From contig DATMTS010000061.1 of the NCBI GenBank assembly GCA_035564555.1, forward strand, positions 1 to 8,040: a stretch of 8,040 bases of DNA. Reading direction: 5' to 3'. Positions 1 to 7,386 of this stretch are shown here, one piece after another. The notes under the pieces are model-generated. The model had not been told where the DNA came from and did no database searches. It saw only the letters and a list, made by a program, of their open reading frames with translations. Source of the DNA: DATMTS01 sp035564555 (GTDB lineage: Bacteria > Actinomycetota > Actinomycetes > Actinomycetales > Microbacteriaceae). Each line of letters starts with the position of its first letter. Position 1 is the stretch's first letter. Made by a program: the position numbers and the translations under genes.

Positions 1-36
1 CCAGCACCAGCACCAGCACCAGCACCAACACCACCA
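1..36. repeat. 6-bp tandem repeat encoding a Gly-Ala linker in dnaX
   Basis: Four exact CCAGCA units (1-24) are followed by the variants CCAACA and CCACCA. On the minus strand they encode alternating Gly and Ala in the linker after DnaX domain III. The array continues past the window edge, so its full length is unknown. A 6-bp unit can expand or contract without breaking the reading frame. Confidence 0.8.
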
Positions 37-1220
37 GCGGGTTCGACAGTCGTGGCCACCCCGACGCGGCGCTCGAGACGCTCGACACGGGCGAGTGCTC
101 CGCGTTCTGTGGCGTCTGCGGCCGGCACAAGGGCGCGCGCGATCATCAACTCGAGGTGCAGGCGCGGTGACGTGGCACCGGTCATCTCGGTCAGCGCGGC
201 GTTGACGATATCGGCGTTGCGCGACAGTTCCGCCTGGCCGAAGGCCGCTGCCTGAAGCGACATGTGATCGAGTTCATCCTGCGGCGTTCCGCGCAGCACG
301 GCCGCAGCGCCTTCTGCACTCGTCGCGGCGACGATGATGAGGTCGCGAAGGCGTTCGAGCAGGTCTTCTACGAATCGGCGCGGATCCTGCCCGGTCTGGA
401 TGACCCGGTCGACCGCGGCGAACGCCGCCGCCGCGTCGCGTGCGGCGATCGCGTCGACGGCCTCGTCGAGCAGCGCGGCATGGGTGTACCCGAGCAGGGC
501 AACGGCCCGCTCGTATTCGATCGTGTCGCCTTCAGACCCAGCCATCAACTGATCGAGCAGCGAAAGCGTGTCGCGGGGCGACCCGCCGCCGGCTCGTACG
601 ACGAGCGGCAGCACACCGGGAGCGACCGACATCTTCTCGCCCTCGCAGAGTTGCTGCACGTAGTCGAGCATCTGCGCCGGCGGAACGAGCCGGAACGGAT
701 AGTGATGCGTGCGCGATCGGATCGTGCCGATCACCTTCTCGGGTTCCGTCGTGGCGAAGATGAACTTCACGTGCTCCGGGGGCTCTTCGACGATCTTCAG
801 CAGGGCATTGAAACCCTGCGGAGTGACCATGTGCGCCTCATCGAGGATGAAGATCTTGTACCGGTCGCGAGCCGGCGCGAAGATCGCCCGTTCCCGGATG
901 TCGCGCGCGTCATCGACGCCGTTGTGACTGGCCGCATCGATCTCGACCACGTCGAGCGATCCCTGACCGCCGCGACCCAGCTCCACGCAGCTGGCACATT
1001 TTCCACACGGCGTATCGGTCGGACCCTCGGCGCAGTTCAGGCAGCGGGCGAGGATGCGAGCACTCGTGGTCTTTCCGCAGCCGCGCGGGCCGCTGAACAG
1101 GTAGGCGTGATTGACCCGGTTCGTGCGCAGTGCGGTCATCAACGGTTCGGTCACCTGCGACTGGCCGATCATCTCGGCGAACGTCTCAGGCCGATAGCGG
1201 CGATACAGGGCGGTGACCAC
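1..1220 (-). CDS. dnaX: DNA polymerase III subunit gamma/tau, N-terminal part (runs off the window)
   Basis: This is the AAA+ motor subunit of the replicative clamp loader, which loads the beta sliding clamp and, in tau form, links to the polymerase. The visible 406 codons begin MVTALYRRYRPETFAEMIGQ, typical of the family. Seen: Walker A GPRGCGKT (residues 44-51); zinc-module cysteines C63, C72, C75 and C78; Walker B ILDEAH (125-130); sensor 1 region FIFATTEP (153-160); sensor 2 region GGGSPRD (211-217). Domain III follows, then a Gly-Ala-rich linker at the window edge. The GTG start is forced: two codons upstream is an in-frame TGA (TGA-CGC-GTG). No Shine-Dalgarno sequence precedes it, which suggests leaderless translation. 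The C-terminus is outside the window, so gamma or tau length and frameshifting cannot be judged. The gene lies 243 bases downstream of ackA on the same strand. Confidence 0.96.
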   Translation of the reverse strand, partial: MVTALYRRYRPETFAEMIGQSQVTEPLMTALRTNRVNHAYLFSGPRGCGKTTSARILARCLNCAEGPTDTPCGKCASCVELGRGGQGSLDVVEIDAASHNGVDDARDIRERAIFAPARDRYKIFILDEAHMVTPQGFNALLKIVEEPPEHVKFIFATTEPEKVIGTIRSRTHHYPFRLVPPAQMLDYVQQLCEGEKMSVAPGVLPLVVRAGGGSPRDTLSLLDQLMAGSEGDTIEYERAVALLGYTHAALLDEAVDAIAARDAAAAFAAVDRVIQTGQDPRRFVEDLLERLRDLIIVAATSAEGAAAVLRGTPQDELDHMSLQAAAFGQAELSRNADIVNAALTEMTGATSPRLHLELMIARALVPAADATERGALARVERLERRVGVATTVEPAGGVGAGAGAGA

Positions 1221-1226
1221 GCGTCA

Positions 1227-1232
1227 ATGCTA
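1227..1232 (-). promoter_or_regulatory. Putative -10 box for leaderless dnaX transcript
   Basis: TAGCAT on the minus strand fits the actinobacterial TANNNT -10 consensus. It lies exactly 6 bases upstream of the dnaX GTG, so transcription would start at or next to the start codon. This agrees with the absence of any Shine-Dalgarno sequence. No good -35 hexamer is visible 16-18 bases further upstream, which is common in this phylum. A short motif like this can occur by chance. Confidence 0.4.
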
Positions 1233-1283
1233 GTCGCGGCCACCGACATCGCGGTCCGGCATCCGAGACCTCACGAACCGTTC

Positions 1284-1313
1284 GGAGGGCCCGCTCTCTC
1301 GAACGGGCCCTCC
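1284..1313 (-). terminator. GC-rich hairpin between ackA and dnaX, possible terminator
   Basis: The arms GGAGGGCCCG (1284-1293) and CGGGCCCTCC (1304-1313) form a perfect 10-bp stem with a 10-base loop. The hairpin lies about 150 bases past the ackA stop and just upstream of the possible leaderless dnaX promoter, so it could end operon transcripts. No T-run follows on either strand, so it is not a classical intrinsic terminator. It could also stabilise the 3' end of the ackA mRNA, or act in the leader if dnaX is transcribed from farther upstream. Confidence 0.5.
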
Positions 1314-1360
1314 AGTGCGCGCGGCGTCGAAATCGCCGGTTCCCCCCAAGTCCTGACGCC

Positions 1361-1390
1361 ACGGTATTCGTCCCGGTTCATACCGGTCAA
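1361..1390 (-). promoter_or_regulatory. Weak sigma-70-like promoter candidate upstream of dnaX
   Basis: On the minus strand TTGACC (1390-1385) is followed after 18 bases by TACCGT (1366-1361), a plausible -35/-10 pair. It would give dnaX a leader of about 135 bases containing the 1284-1313 hairpin. It competes with the leaderless promoter hypothesis, and sequence alone does not separate the two. Confidence 0.25.
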
Positions 1391-1408
1391 CCCGCTTGAC
1401 AACCATCG

Positions 1409-1423
1409 CCCCCGGACTGGGGG
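1409..1423 (-). terminator. Short hairpin just past the ackA stop
   Basis: CCCCC (1409-1413) and GGGGG (1419-1423) form a 5-bp all-GC stem with a 5-base loop, 40 bases downstream of the ackA stop codon. The minus-strand bases that follow are only mildly T-rich. It is a weak candidate for a terminator or for a 3'-end stabilising structure. Confidence 0.25.
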
Positions 1424-1463
1424 AAGCGACCGAGCGGCGCGAGCGGCCGGGTGCGAGCGGCGG

Positions 1464-2651
1464 TCAGCGCACCACTGAGAGGGTCTGTCGCGCGATTTCG
1501 AGCTCCTCATCGGTCGGCACGACGAGCACCGCGACGCGCGAACCCTCCGGCGATATCACGCGCGACTCCCGGGAATCCGCCTCGTTGCGTTCGGAATCGA
1601 CGGCGATGCCGAATTCCTGCAGCCCGGCGAGCGAGGCCGCGCGCACCGGCGCGCTGTTCTCTCCGACGCCGGCGGTGAACACGATGGCATCGAGACCACC
1701 CATCAGCGCCGCGTACGCGCCCACGTAGTGCTTGATGCGGTGCGCGTAGACCTCCAGCGCCAGACCGGATGCCTCGTCCCCGGCATCCGCGGCCGCGATC
1801 GCATCCCGCAGGTCGCCATGACCACTCAACCCGAGCATCCCGCTGCGGCGATTCAGCAGTTCGTCGAGGTCGTCGACAGACATGCCCGCGCGCCGGCCGA
1901 GATGCACGAGCACACCAGGATCGATGTCGCCGGATCGCGTTCCCATCACGAGTCCCTCCAGCGGTGTCATGCCCATGCTCGTCTCCACGGAGCGTCCGCC
2001 GTCGACCGCGCACGCCGATGCGCCGTTGCCGAGGTGCAGCACTATCTGCTTCAGCTCGGCCGGCGTTCTGCCGAGGAAGCGCGCGGCGGCCTCGGAGACG
2101 AATTTGTGCGAGGTGCCGTGGAAGCCGTATCGGCGCACCCGATATTTCTCGGCGAGGTCTGCGTCGATGGCGTAGGTGTAGGCGGCCGGCGCCAGGGTCT
2201 GGTGGAACGCCGTGTCGAAGACGGCCACCTGCGGCAGATCGGGAAAGGCCTTCTGCGCGGCATCGATGCCCTGCACGTTGGCCGGGTTGTGCAGCGGAGC
2301 GAGCTCGGAGAGGTCTTCGATGTTGAGCTTCACGAGGTCGGTGATCAGCGTGGGCTCGAAGAATCGTCTGCCGCCGTGCACGACCCGGTGCCCGACAGCG
2401 ATCGGCTGCGCGTCGCTCAGCGACGGCCCCTGCCGCGCGAAGGCCTCCACCATCACGGTGAAGGCGGCGGTGTGATCCGGGATCGACGACGACTGCTCCG
2501 ACGATCCGTCCGGCCCTCGGTGGGTGGCATGGCCGCCGTCCTCGCCGATCCGCTCGATCAGTCCGCTGCCCAGGGTCCGCTCGGCATCCATGTCGATCAG
2601 TTGGTACTTGAGCGTCGACGATCCGCTGTTCACCACGAGGATGCTGGTCAC
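1464..2651 (-). CDS. ackA: Acetate kinase
   Basis: Cytosolic acetate kinase: acetyl phosphate + ADP gives acetate + ATP, reversibly. Here it is the ATP-yielding outlet for acetyl phosphate made by Xfp. With the chosen GTG start it has 395 residues, normal for the family. Seen: signature 1 VVNSGSSTLKYQ (6-17); HRVVHGG with substrate Arg89; FDTAFHQ with catalytic Asp146; signature 2 region YGFHGTSH (175-182); MGTRSGDIDPG with Arg239; nucleotide-site GVGENS (328-333); and PTDEE with Glu382/383. The residue roles are from family knowledge. The frame stays open upstream to 2729, but those 26 codons run through the inverted repeat and add non-family sequence. The GTG at 2651 gives the family N-terminus and has AGGGGG seven bases upstream. 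It is the last gene of the xfp-pta-ackA unit. Confidence 0.96.
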   Translation of the reverse strand: MTSILVVNSGSSTLKYQLIDMDAERTLGSGLIERIGEDGGHATHRGPDGSSEQSSSIPDHTAAFTVMVEAFARQGPSLSDAQPIAVGHRVVHGGRRFFEPTLITDLVKLNIEDLSELAPLHNPANVQGIDAAQKAFPDLPQVAVFDTAFHQTLAPAAYTYAIDADLAEKYRVRRYGFHGTSHKFVSEAAARFLGRTPAELKQIVLHLGNGASACAVDGGRSVETSMGMTPLEGLVMGTRSGDIDPGVLVHLGRRAGMSVDDLDELLNRRSGMLGLSGHGDLRDAIAAADAGDEASGLALEVYAHRIKHYVGAYAALMGGLDAIVFTAGVGENSAPVRAASLAGLQEFGIAVDSERNEADSRESRVISPEGSRVAVLVVPTDEELEIARQTLSVVR

Positions 2652-2658
2652 GGCTGGA

Positions 2659-2664
2659 CCCCCT
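2659..2664 (-). promoter_or_regulatory. Ribosome binding site of ackA
   Basis: AGGGGG on the minus strand, 7 bases before the GTG at 2651. It decides the start against the longer open frame and lies just downstream of the inverted repeat, outside its stem. The ackA site can therefore be free even when the hairpin is folded. Confidence 0.6.
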
Positions 2665-2671
2665 GCTTCTC

Positions 2672-2737
2672 CCCGTGAGGTGCACACTTGTGTCGCTTCA
2701 GCACCGGCGCGAGCGACACAAGTGTGCACCTCGCGGG
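2672..2737. repeat. 26-bp inverted repeat (large hairpin) between pta and ackA
   Basis: The core arms, 2677-2697 and 2712-2732, are perfect 21-base reverse complements around a 14-base loop. Four more pairs (2672-2675 with 2734-2737) extend them across a single T-G position at 2676/2733, giving 26-base arms. The repeat fills most of the 91-base gap between the pta stop and the ackA start. No T-run follows on either strand, so an intrinsic terminator is unlikely. Its AT content is slightly higher than the flanking genes (ACTTGTGTC segments). Possible roles are an mRNA processing or stabilising element that sets the ackA:pta ratio, a REP/MITE-type dispersed palindrome, or a protein-binding site. 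I do not recognise the family. Confidence 0.9.
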
Positions 2738-2742
2738 CGCGC

Positions 2743-4839
2743 TCATGCTCGCACCTGCGCCTGGATCGCGGTGATCGCGATCGTGTTCACGATGTCGTCC
2801 ACGAGCGCTCCTCGCGAGAGGTCGTTGATCGGTTTGCGCAGGCCCTGCAGCACCGGACCCATCGCGATGGCACCCGCGCTCCGCTGCACCGCCTTGTACG
2901 TGTTGTTGCCGGTGTTCAAGTCGGGGAAGATGAACACCGTCGCGCGGCCCGCCACCTGCGAACGCGGCATCTTCGCCGCGGCTACCGCGGCATCCGCTGC
3001 CGCGTCGTATTGGATCGGGCCCTCGACCGGCAGTTGCGGGCGTCGCTCGCGCACCAGCGCGGTGGCGACGCGCACCTTCTGCACATCGGCTCCGGTACCC
3101 GATTCACCCGTCGAGTACGACAGCATCGCCACGCGCGGGTCGATGCCGAACTGCTCCGCCGTCTCGGCGGAGGAGATCGCGATGTCGGCGAGTTGGTCGG
3201 AGGTCGGGTCGGGGATGACCGCGCAGTCCCCGTAGACGAGCACGCGGTCGGCGAGCGCCATCAGAAAGACGCTCGAGACGACGGATACGCCCTCGCGGGT
3301 CTTGATGATCTCGAACGCCGGCCTGATGGTCTGGGCCGTGGTGTGGGCCGCTCCGGAGACCATGCCGTCGGCGAGCCCGGCGTGCACCATGAGCGTTCCG
3401 AAGTACGACGGGTCGGTCACTGTGTCGCTCGCCTGGTCGATCGTGATGCCCTTATGGGCACGCAACCGCGCGTACTCGTGCGCGAACTTCAACCGCATCA
3501 CGTCGTCGAACGGGCTCAGCACGGTCGCCGCCCGGATGTCGATGCCCAGTTCGATCGCACGCGAACGCACCTCGATCTCCTCGCCGAGGATCGTCAGGTC
3601 GGCGATGCCGCGCGCGAGCACGATGGCCGCGGCACGCAGGATGCGGTCGTCACCGCCTTCGGGCAGCACGATGCGCTTGCGCACCGAGCGGGCCCGCTCG
3701 ATGAGCCCGTAGCCGAACATCAGCGGCGTGACGACCGCGGAGCATTCCACATCGAGCACCCGCAGTAGCGCCTCCGCGTCGACGTGCCGTTCGAACAGCG
3801 CCAGCGCGCTCGCCCGTTTGATCGGCGAATCGCCCGCCAGCCGACCCCTGGTGTGCGTGATCCGAACGACCGTCTCGTAGCTGCCGTATCGGGTCGCCAC
3901 GATCGGCAGGGACGATCGGATGCCGTCGAGCAGCCGGCTGATCGGCTCGCTGAGCTGGAATCCGCCGTTCAGCACGATGCCGGCGATGGACGGGAAGGTG
4001 CCCGACGCGTTGGCCATCAGCACGGCCAGCAGCACCTCGGTGCGGTCGCCCGGCACGACCACCACCGATCCGTCGATCAGCCGGGTGAGCACGTTCTCCA
4101 TCGACATCGCGGCCACCACCACGCCCAGCGCGTCGCGGTCGAGCAACTCGGGGTCGCCGGCGACGAGAGTGCCATCGACGGATGCCATGATCGAGCGCAC
4201 CGACGGCGCGACCAGCACTGCGTCCTCCGGGATCGCCCAGACCGGTGTCTGCCTGTCGAGCGCCTCGACCATCTCGTCGAGCCGATCCGGATCGGCTCGG
4301 TTGACGACCACGCCGAGCAGTGCGGCATGCTCGGCCCGCAGCTCCGAGAGCGCCACGTCGGCCAGTTGACGCACCTCCTCCGGAGTGCGGGCATCCGCCT
4401 GCCCGAGCCGTTCGTCCCTACCTTGACCGGAGCGCCCTCCGAGCACGAGCAGCACCGGCGCCCCGAGGTTCGCAGCCACCCGCGCGTTGTACGCGAGTTC
4501 GGTCGGCGTTCCGACGTCGGTGTAGTCGCTGCCCACGATCACGACGGCGTCGCTTCGCGCCTCGATCGCCTTGTACCGCTCGACGATGCGGCCGAGCGCG
4601 GCATCCGGGTCGGCGTGCACCTCGTCGTAGCCGACCCCGACGCAGTCCTCGTAGGCGAGATCCACAGCGTCGCTCTCCAACAGCAGATCGAGCACGTAGT
4701 CGCGTTCGACGGCCGAACGGGCGATCGGACGGAAGACCCCGACCCTGGGCACCTGCCGCGCCAGCGTGTCGAGCACGCCCAGTGCGACCGTCGACTTGCC
4801 GGTGCGACCCTCCGCCGAGGTGATGTACAGGCTCCTCAC
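2743..4839 (-). CDS. pta: Phosphate acetyltransferase (long, three-domain form)
   Basis: Cytosolic enzyme: acetyl phosphate + CoA gives acetyl-CoA + phosphate, feeding phosphoketolase-derived acetyl phosphate into central metabolism. At 698 residues it is the long form. There is a BioD-like P-loop domain (about 1-200), a DRTGG-type regulatory domain (about 205-320) and the catalytic PTA/PTB domain (about 380-695). Catalytic-domain signatures seen: VLPEGGDDRILRAA (391-404), MVSGAAHTTAQTIRP (493-507), YGDCAVIPDPT (536-546), SYSTGESGTG (574-583), FPDLNTGNNTYKAVQR (638-653) and GPVLQGLRKPINDLSRG (661-677). The N-terminal P-loop reads AEGRTGKS, keeping GKS but with Ala for the first Gly. The start is GTG, with GGAG seven bases upstream inside the end of xfp. 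GTGA shares four bases with the xfp stop, which suggests translational coupling. Confidence 0.96.
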   Translation of the reverse strand: MRSLYITSAEGRTGKSTVALGVLDTLARQVPRVGVFRPIARSAVERDYVLDLLLESDAVDLAYEDCVGVGYDEVHADPDAALGRIVERYKAIEARSDAVVIVGSDYTDVGTPTELAYNARVAANLGAPVLLVLGGRSGQGRDERLGQADARTPEEVRQLADVALSELRAEHAALLGVVVNRADPDRLDEMVEALDRQTPVWAIPEDAVLVAPSVRSIMASVDGTLVAGDPELLDRDALGVVVAAMSMENVLTRLIDGSVVVVPGDRTEVLLAVLMANASGTFPSIAGIVLNGGFQLSEPISRLLDGIRSSLPIVATRYGSYETVVRITHTRGRLAGDSPIKRASALALFERHVDAEALLRVLDVECSAVVTPLMFGYGLIERARSVRKRIVLPEGGDDRILRAAAIVLARGIADLTILGEEIEVRSRAIELGIDIRAATVLSPFDDVMRLKFAHEYARLRAHKGITIDQASDTVTDPSYFGTLMVHAGLADGMVSGAAHTTAQTIRPAFEIIKTREGVSVVSSVFLMALADRVLVYGDCAVIPDPTSDQLADIAISSAETAEQFGIDPRVAMLSYSTGESGTGADVQKVRVATALVRERRPQLPVEGPIQYDAAADAAVAAAKMPRSQVAGRATVFIFPDLNTGNNTYKAVQRSAGAIAMGPVLQGLRKPINDLSRGALVDDIVNTIAITAIQAQVRA

Positions 4840-7361
4840 GCGTTGTCTCCGCCGGTCATGACCGTCTCATCGGCGCTGTCCTGCGCGAGTCCACCACCGC
4901 GCTCACCCCAGCGCCATCCCGCGACCTCCGGGATGTCTTCGCCGTGCTCCCGGGTATAGACGCGTGCCGCGAGGCGGGCATCCTGCATCTCCTGGCGCAG
5001 CATCGCGTAGCGGGCAGCCAACCCGGGCACGCGGTCGATCACGTCGATCACGAGGTGGTAGCGGTCGAGATCGTTGAGCATGACCATGTCGAACGGCGTC
5101 GTGGTCGTGCCGTTCTCCTTGTAACCGCGGGCATGGATGTTGTCGTGCCCATGCCGACGGTAGGTCAGCCGATGGATCAGCCACGGGTAGCCGTGGTAGG
5201 CGAAGATGATCGGCTTGTCGTCGGTGAAGATCGCGTCGAACTCGCGGTCGTTCAGACCGTGCGGATGCTCGTTCTCGCTCTGCAACCGCATCAGATCGAC
5301 CACATTCACGACCCGCACCCTGAGCTCCGGCAGCTTCTGGCGCAAAATGGATGCCGCGGCGAGCACCTCGAGGGTCGGGATGTCGCCCGCGCAGGCGAGC
5401 ACGACATCCGGCTCCTCCCCCGGCACCTCGGTGCCCGCCCACTCGAGAACGCCCAGCCCCCGAGTGCAGTGCGCGACGGCTTCGTCCATCGTGAGCCAGT
5501 TCGGCTGCGGCTGCTTGCCCGCGACGACGACGTTCACATAGTCCACCGAGCGTAGGCAGTGGTCGTACGTCGAGAGCAGGGTGTTCGCATCGAACGGCAG
5601 GTAGACCCGCACCACGTCGGCGCTCTTGTTCACCACGTGGTCGATGAAGCCGGGATCCTGATGGCTGAAGCCGTTGTGATCCTGACGCCAGACATGGCTG
5701 GAGAGCAGATAGTTCAGGCTCGCGATCGGCCGCCGCCACGCGATCTCCCTCGTGACCTTGAGCCATTTCGCGTGCTGGTTGAACATCGAGTCGATGATGT
5801 GGATGAATGCCTCGTAGCAGTTGAACAGGCCGTGCCGCCCGGTCAGCAGGTAACCCTCGAGCCAGCCCTCGCACTGGTGCTCGCTGAGCATCTCCATCAC
5901 CCGGCCGGCTCGTGCCAGGTGGTCGTCGGTGGGCAGTATCTCAGCATTCCACTGCTTCTGCGTCGCCTCGTAGACCGCGGGGGCGAGACGGTTGGATGCC
6001 GTCTCATCCGGCCCGAAGATGCGGAAGTTCGTGGGGTTGTCCTCGATCACCGTTGCCAGCCACTGGCCGAGCACCTTGGTGGCCTCGGCGACCGTGGCAC
6101 CGGGCGAGGGCACGGCGACACCGAAGTCGCGGAAATCGCGCAGCCTCAGGTCCTTACGCAGCAGGCCGCCGTTCGCAACGGGATTCGCGCTCATCCGGCG
6201 GTCGCCCTCCGGCGCGAGCGCGACCGTTTCGGGACGTGGCGCGCCGGCCTCGTCGAAGAGCTCGTCCGGGCGGTACTCGGCCATCCAGTTCTCCAGGATG
6301 CGCGTGTGCTCCACGCTGTCGCGCGCGTTGGCCAACGGAACCTGGTGCGCCCGGTAGGTGCCTTCGATGAGCACGCCGTCGACCTCGTGCGGGCAGGTCC
6401 AGCCCTTCGGCGTGCGCAGGATGATCATCGGCCACGCCGGGCGTTCGTCGTTGTCGGCGTAGCGCCCGGCAGCAGCATCCGCCTTGATCTCCGCGATCTC
6501 GTTCAGCACCTCGTCGAGGGTCTGGGCGAAGCGCTTGTGCACCTGGATCGGATCCTCGCCGTCGAATCCGCCCGAGACCAGATGCGGCTTGTGACCGTAC
6601 CCCCGCATCAGCTCGAGCAACTCCTCCTCGGTGATGCGCGCCAGAACAGCCGGGTTGGCGATCTTGTATCCGTTCAGGTGCAGGATCGGCAGCACCACAC
6701 CGTCTTGTTGCGGGTCGACGAACTTGTTCGAATGCCAACTGGTCGCCGCCGGGCCCGTCTCCGCTTCCCCGTCGCCGACGACGGCCGCCACCAGAAGGTT
6801 CGGGTTGTCGAACGCGGCGCCGTACGCATGACTGAGCGAATACCCGAGCTCGCCGCCCTCGTGGATCGAACCGGGTGTCTCCGGGGCGACGTGGCTGGGC
6901 ACGCCGCCGGGGAACGAGAACTGCCGGAACAGCCGTCGCATCCCGTCTTCGGAGCGGTCGATGTGCGAATAGACCTCGCTGTACGTGCCGTCGAGGTATC
7001 CGTTCGCGACCATGCCTGGGCCGCCGTGCCCCGGGCCGGTGAGGTAGATCGCGTTGAGGTCGCGCTCGCGGATGACGCGGTTCAGGTGTGCGTAGACCAG
7101 GTTCAGGCCGGGCACGGTGCCGAAGTGTCCGAGCAACCGGGGCTTGATGTCATCTTTGCTCAGCGGCCTTCGCAGCAACGGATTGTCGAGCAGGTAGATC
7201 TGCCCGACGCTCAGATAATTCGCCGCCCGCCACCACGCGTCGAGCCGACGCAGCGTCTCGACGTCGATCGGCGCGGCGGGGCGATGTCGCCAGACGCCCC
7301 GAGCCGAAGTCCGCGTGGCCGTGGACGAGGACGTTGACGAGTTCGAGGACGAGTTCGACAT
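4836..7361 (-). CDS. xfp: Xylulose-5-phosphate/fructose-6-phosphate phosphoketolase
   Basis: Thiamine-diphosphate enzyme that cleaves xylulose-5-phosphate (to glyceraldehyde-3-phosphate) or fructose-6-phosphate (to erythrose-4-phosphate), releasing acetyl phosphate. At 841 residues it is slightly longer than the usual 790-830, because of a Ser/Thr-rich N-terminal tail (1-20). Seen: WWRAANYLSVGQIYL (43-57), TGPGHGGPGMVANGYLDG (108-125), family signature HEGGELGYSLSHAYG (167-181), ThDP-binding GDGEAETGP (196-204) followed by the metal-ligand-type Asn in HLNGYKIANP (228-237), and the XFP C-terminal domain. Dual substrate use is inferred from family and cannot be read from the sequence. The ATG has GGGAGG about 7 bases upstream, and the family N-terminus begins near residue 30. 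It is the first gene of the operon, and its stop overlaps the pta start. Confidence 0.96.
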   Translation of the reverse strand: MSNSSSNSSTSSSTATRTSARGVWRHRPAAPIDVETLRRLDAWWRAANYLSVGQIYLLDNPLLRRPLSKDDIKPRLLGHFGTVPGLNLVYAHLNRVIRERDLNAIYLTGPGHGGPGMVANGYLDGTYSEVYSHIDRSEDGMRRLFRQFSFPGGVPSHVAPETPGSIHEGGELGYSLSHAYGAAFDNPNLLVAAVVGDGEAETGPAATSWHSNKFVDPQQDGVVLPILHLNGYKIANPAVLARITEEELLELMRGYGHKPHLVSGGFDGEDPIQVHKRFAQTLDEVLNEIAEIKADAAAGRYADNDERPAWPMIILRTPKGWTCPHEVDGVLIEGTYRAHQVPLANARDSVEHTRILENWMAEYRPDELFDEAGAPRPETVALAPEGDRRMSANPVANGGLLRKDLRLRDFRDFGVAVPSPGATVAEATKVLGQWLATVIEDNPTNFRIFGPDETASNRLAPAVYEATQKQWNAEILPTDDHLARAGRVMEMLSEHQCEGWLEGYLLTGRHGLFNCYEAFIHIIDSMFNQHAKWLKVTREIAWRRPIASLNYLLSSHVWRQDHNGFSHQDPGFIDHVVNKSADVVRVYLPFDANTLLSTYDHCLRSVDYVNVVVAGKQPQPNWLTMDEAVAHCTRGLGVLEWAGTEVPGEEPDVVLACAGDIPTLEVLAAASILRQKLPELRVRVVNVVDLMRLQSENEHPHGLNDREFDAIFTDDKPIIFAYHGYPWLIHRLTYRRHGHDNIHARGYKENGTTTTPFDMVMLNDLDRYHLVIDVIDRVPGLAARYAMLRQEMQDARLAARVYTREHGEDIPEVAGWRWGERGGGLAQDSADETVMTGGDNA

Positions 7362-7380
7362 GGCACCCTCCCGAGGGTCC
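7362..7380 (-). promoter_or_regulatory. xfp ribosome binding site, possibly in a hairpin
   Basis: On the minus strand a GGGAGG Shine-Dalgarno lies about 7 bases before the xfp ATG. The same bases form one arm of a short inverted repeat (ACCCT at 7378-7374 with AGGGT at 7369-7365, 4-base loop). When folded, this would partly mask the site. The stem is short and its stability is uncertain. Confidence 0.5.
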
Positions 7381-7386
7381 AGCTAT

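Noticed and set aside
1271..1382. Small minus-strand frame of about 36 codons between ackA and dnaX
   Set aside because: It runs through the 1284-1313 hairpin, has no ribosome binding site and resembles no family.
264..1478. 404-codon open frame on the plus strand opposite dnaX
   Set aside because: It lies antisense to a clear dnaX. The translation is Arg/His/Ala/Gly-rich with no motif, as expected for the opposite strand of a GC-rich gene.
2652..2729. 26-codon N-terminal extension of ackA
   Set aside because: It is open only because the inverted repeat happens to lack stops. The family N-terminus and a good ribosome binding site support the GTG at 2651.
2524..4959. Two long plus-strand open frames (2524-3768 and 3784-4959) opposite pta
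   Set aside because: Both mirror the pta coding frame. Their Arg/His/Asp-rich sequence has no recognisable domain.
5559..7337. 592-codon plus-strand open frame opposite xfp
   Set aside because: Antisense shadow of xfp. Its composition is low in family-like motifs and there is no ribosome binding site or promoter of note.
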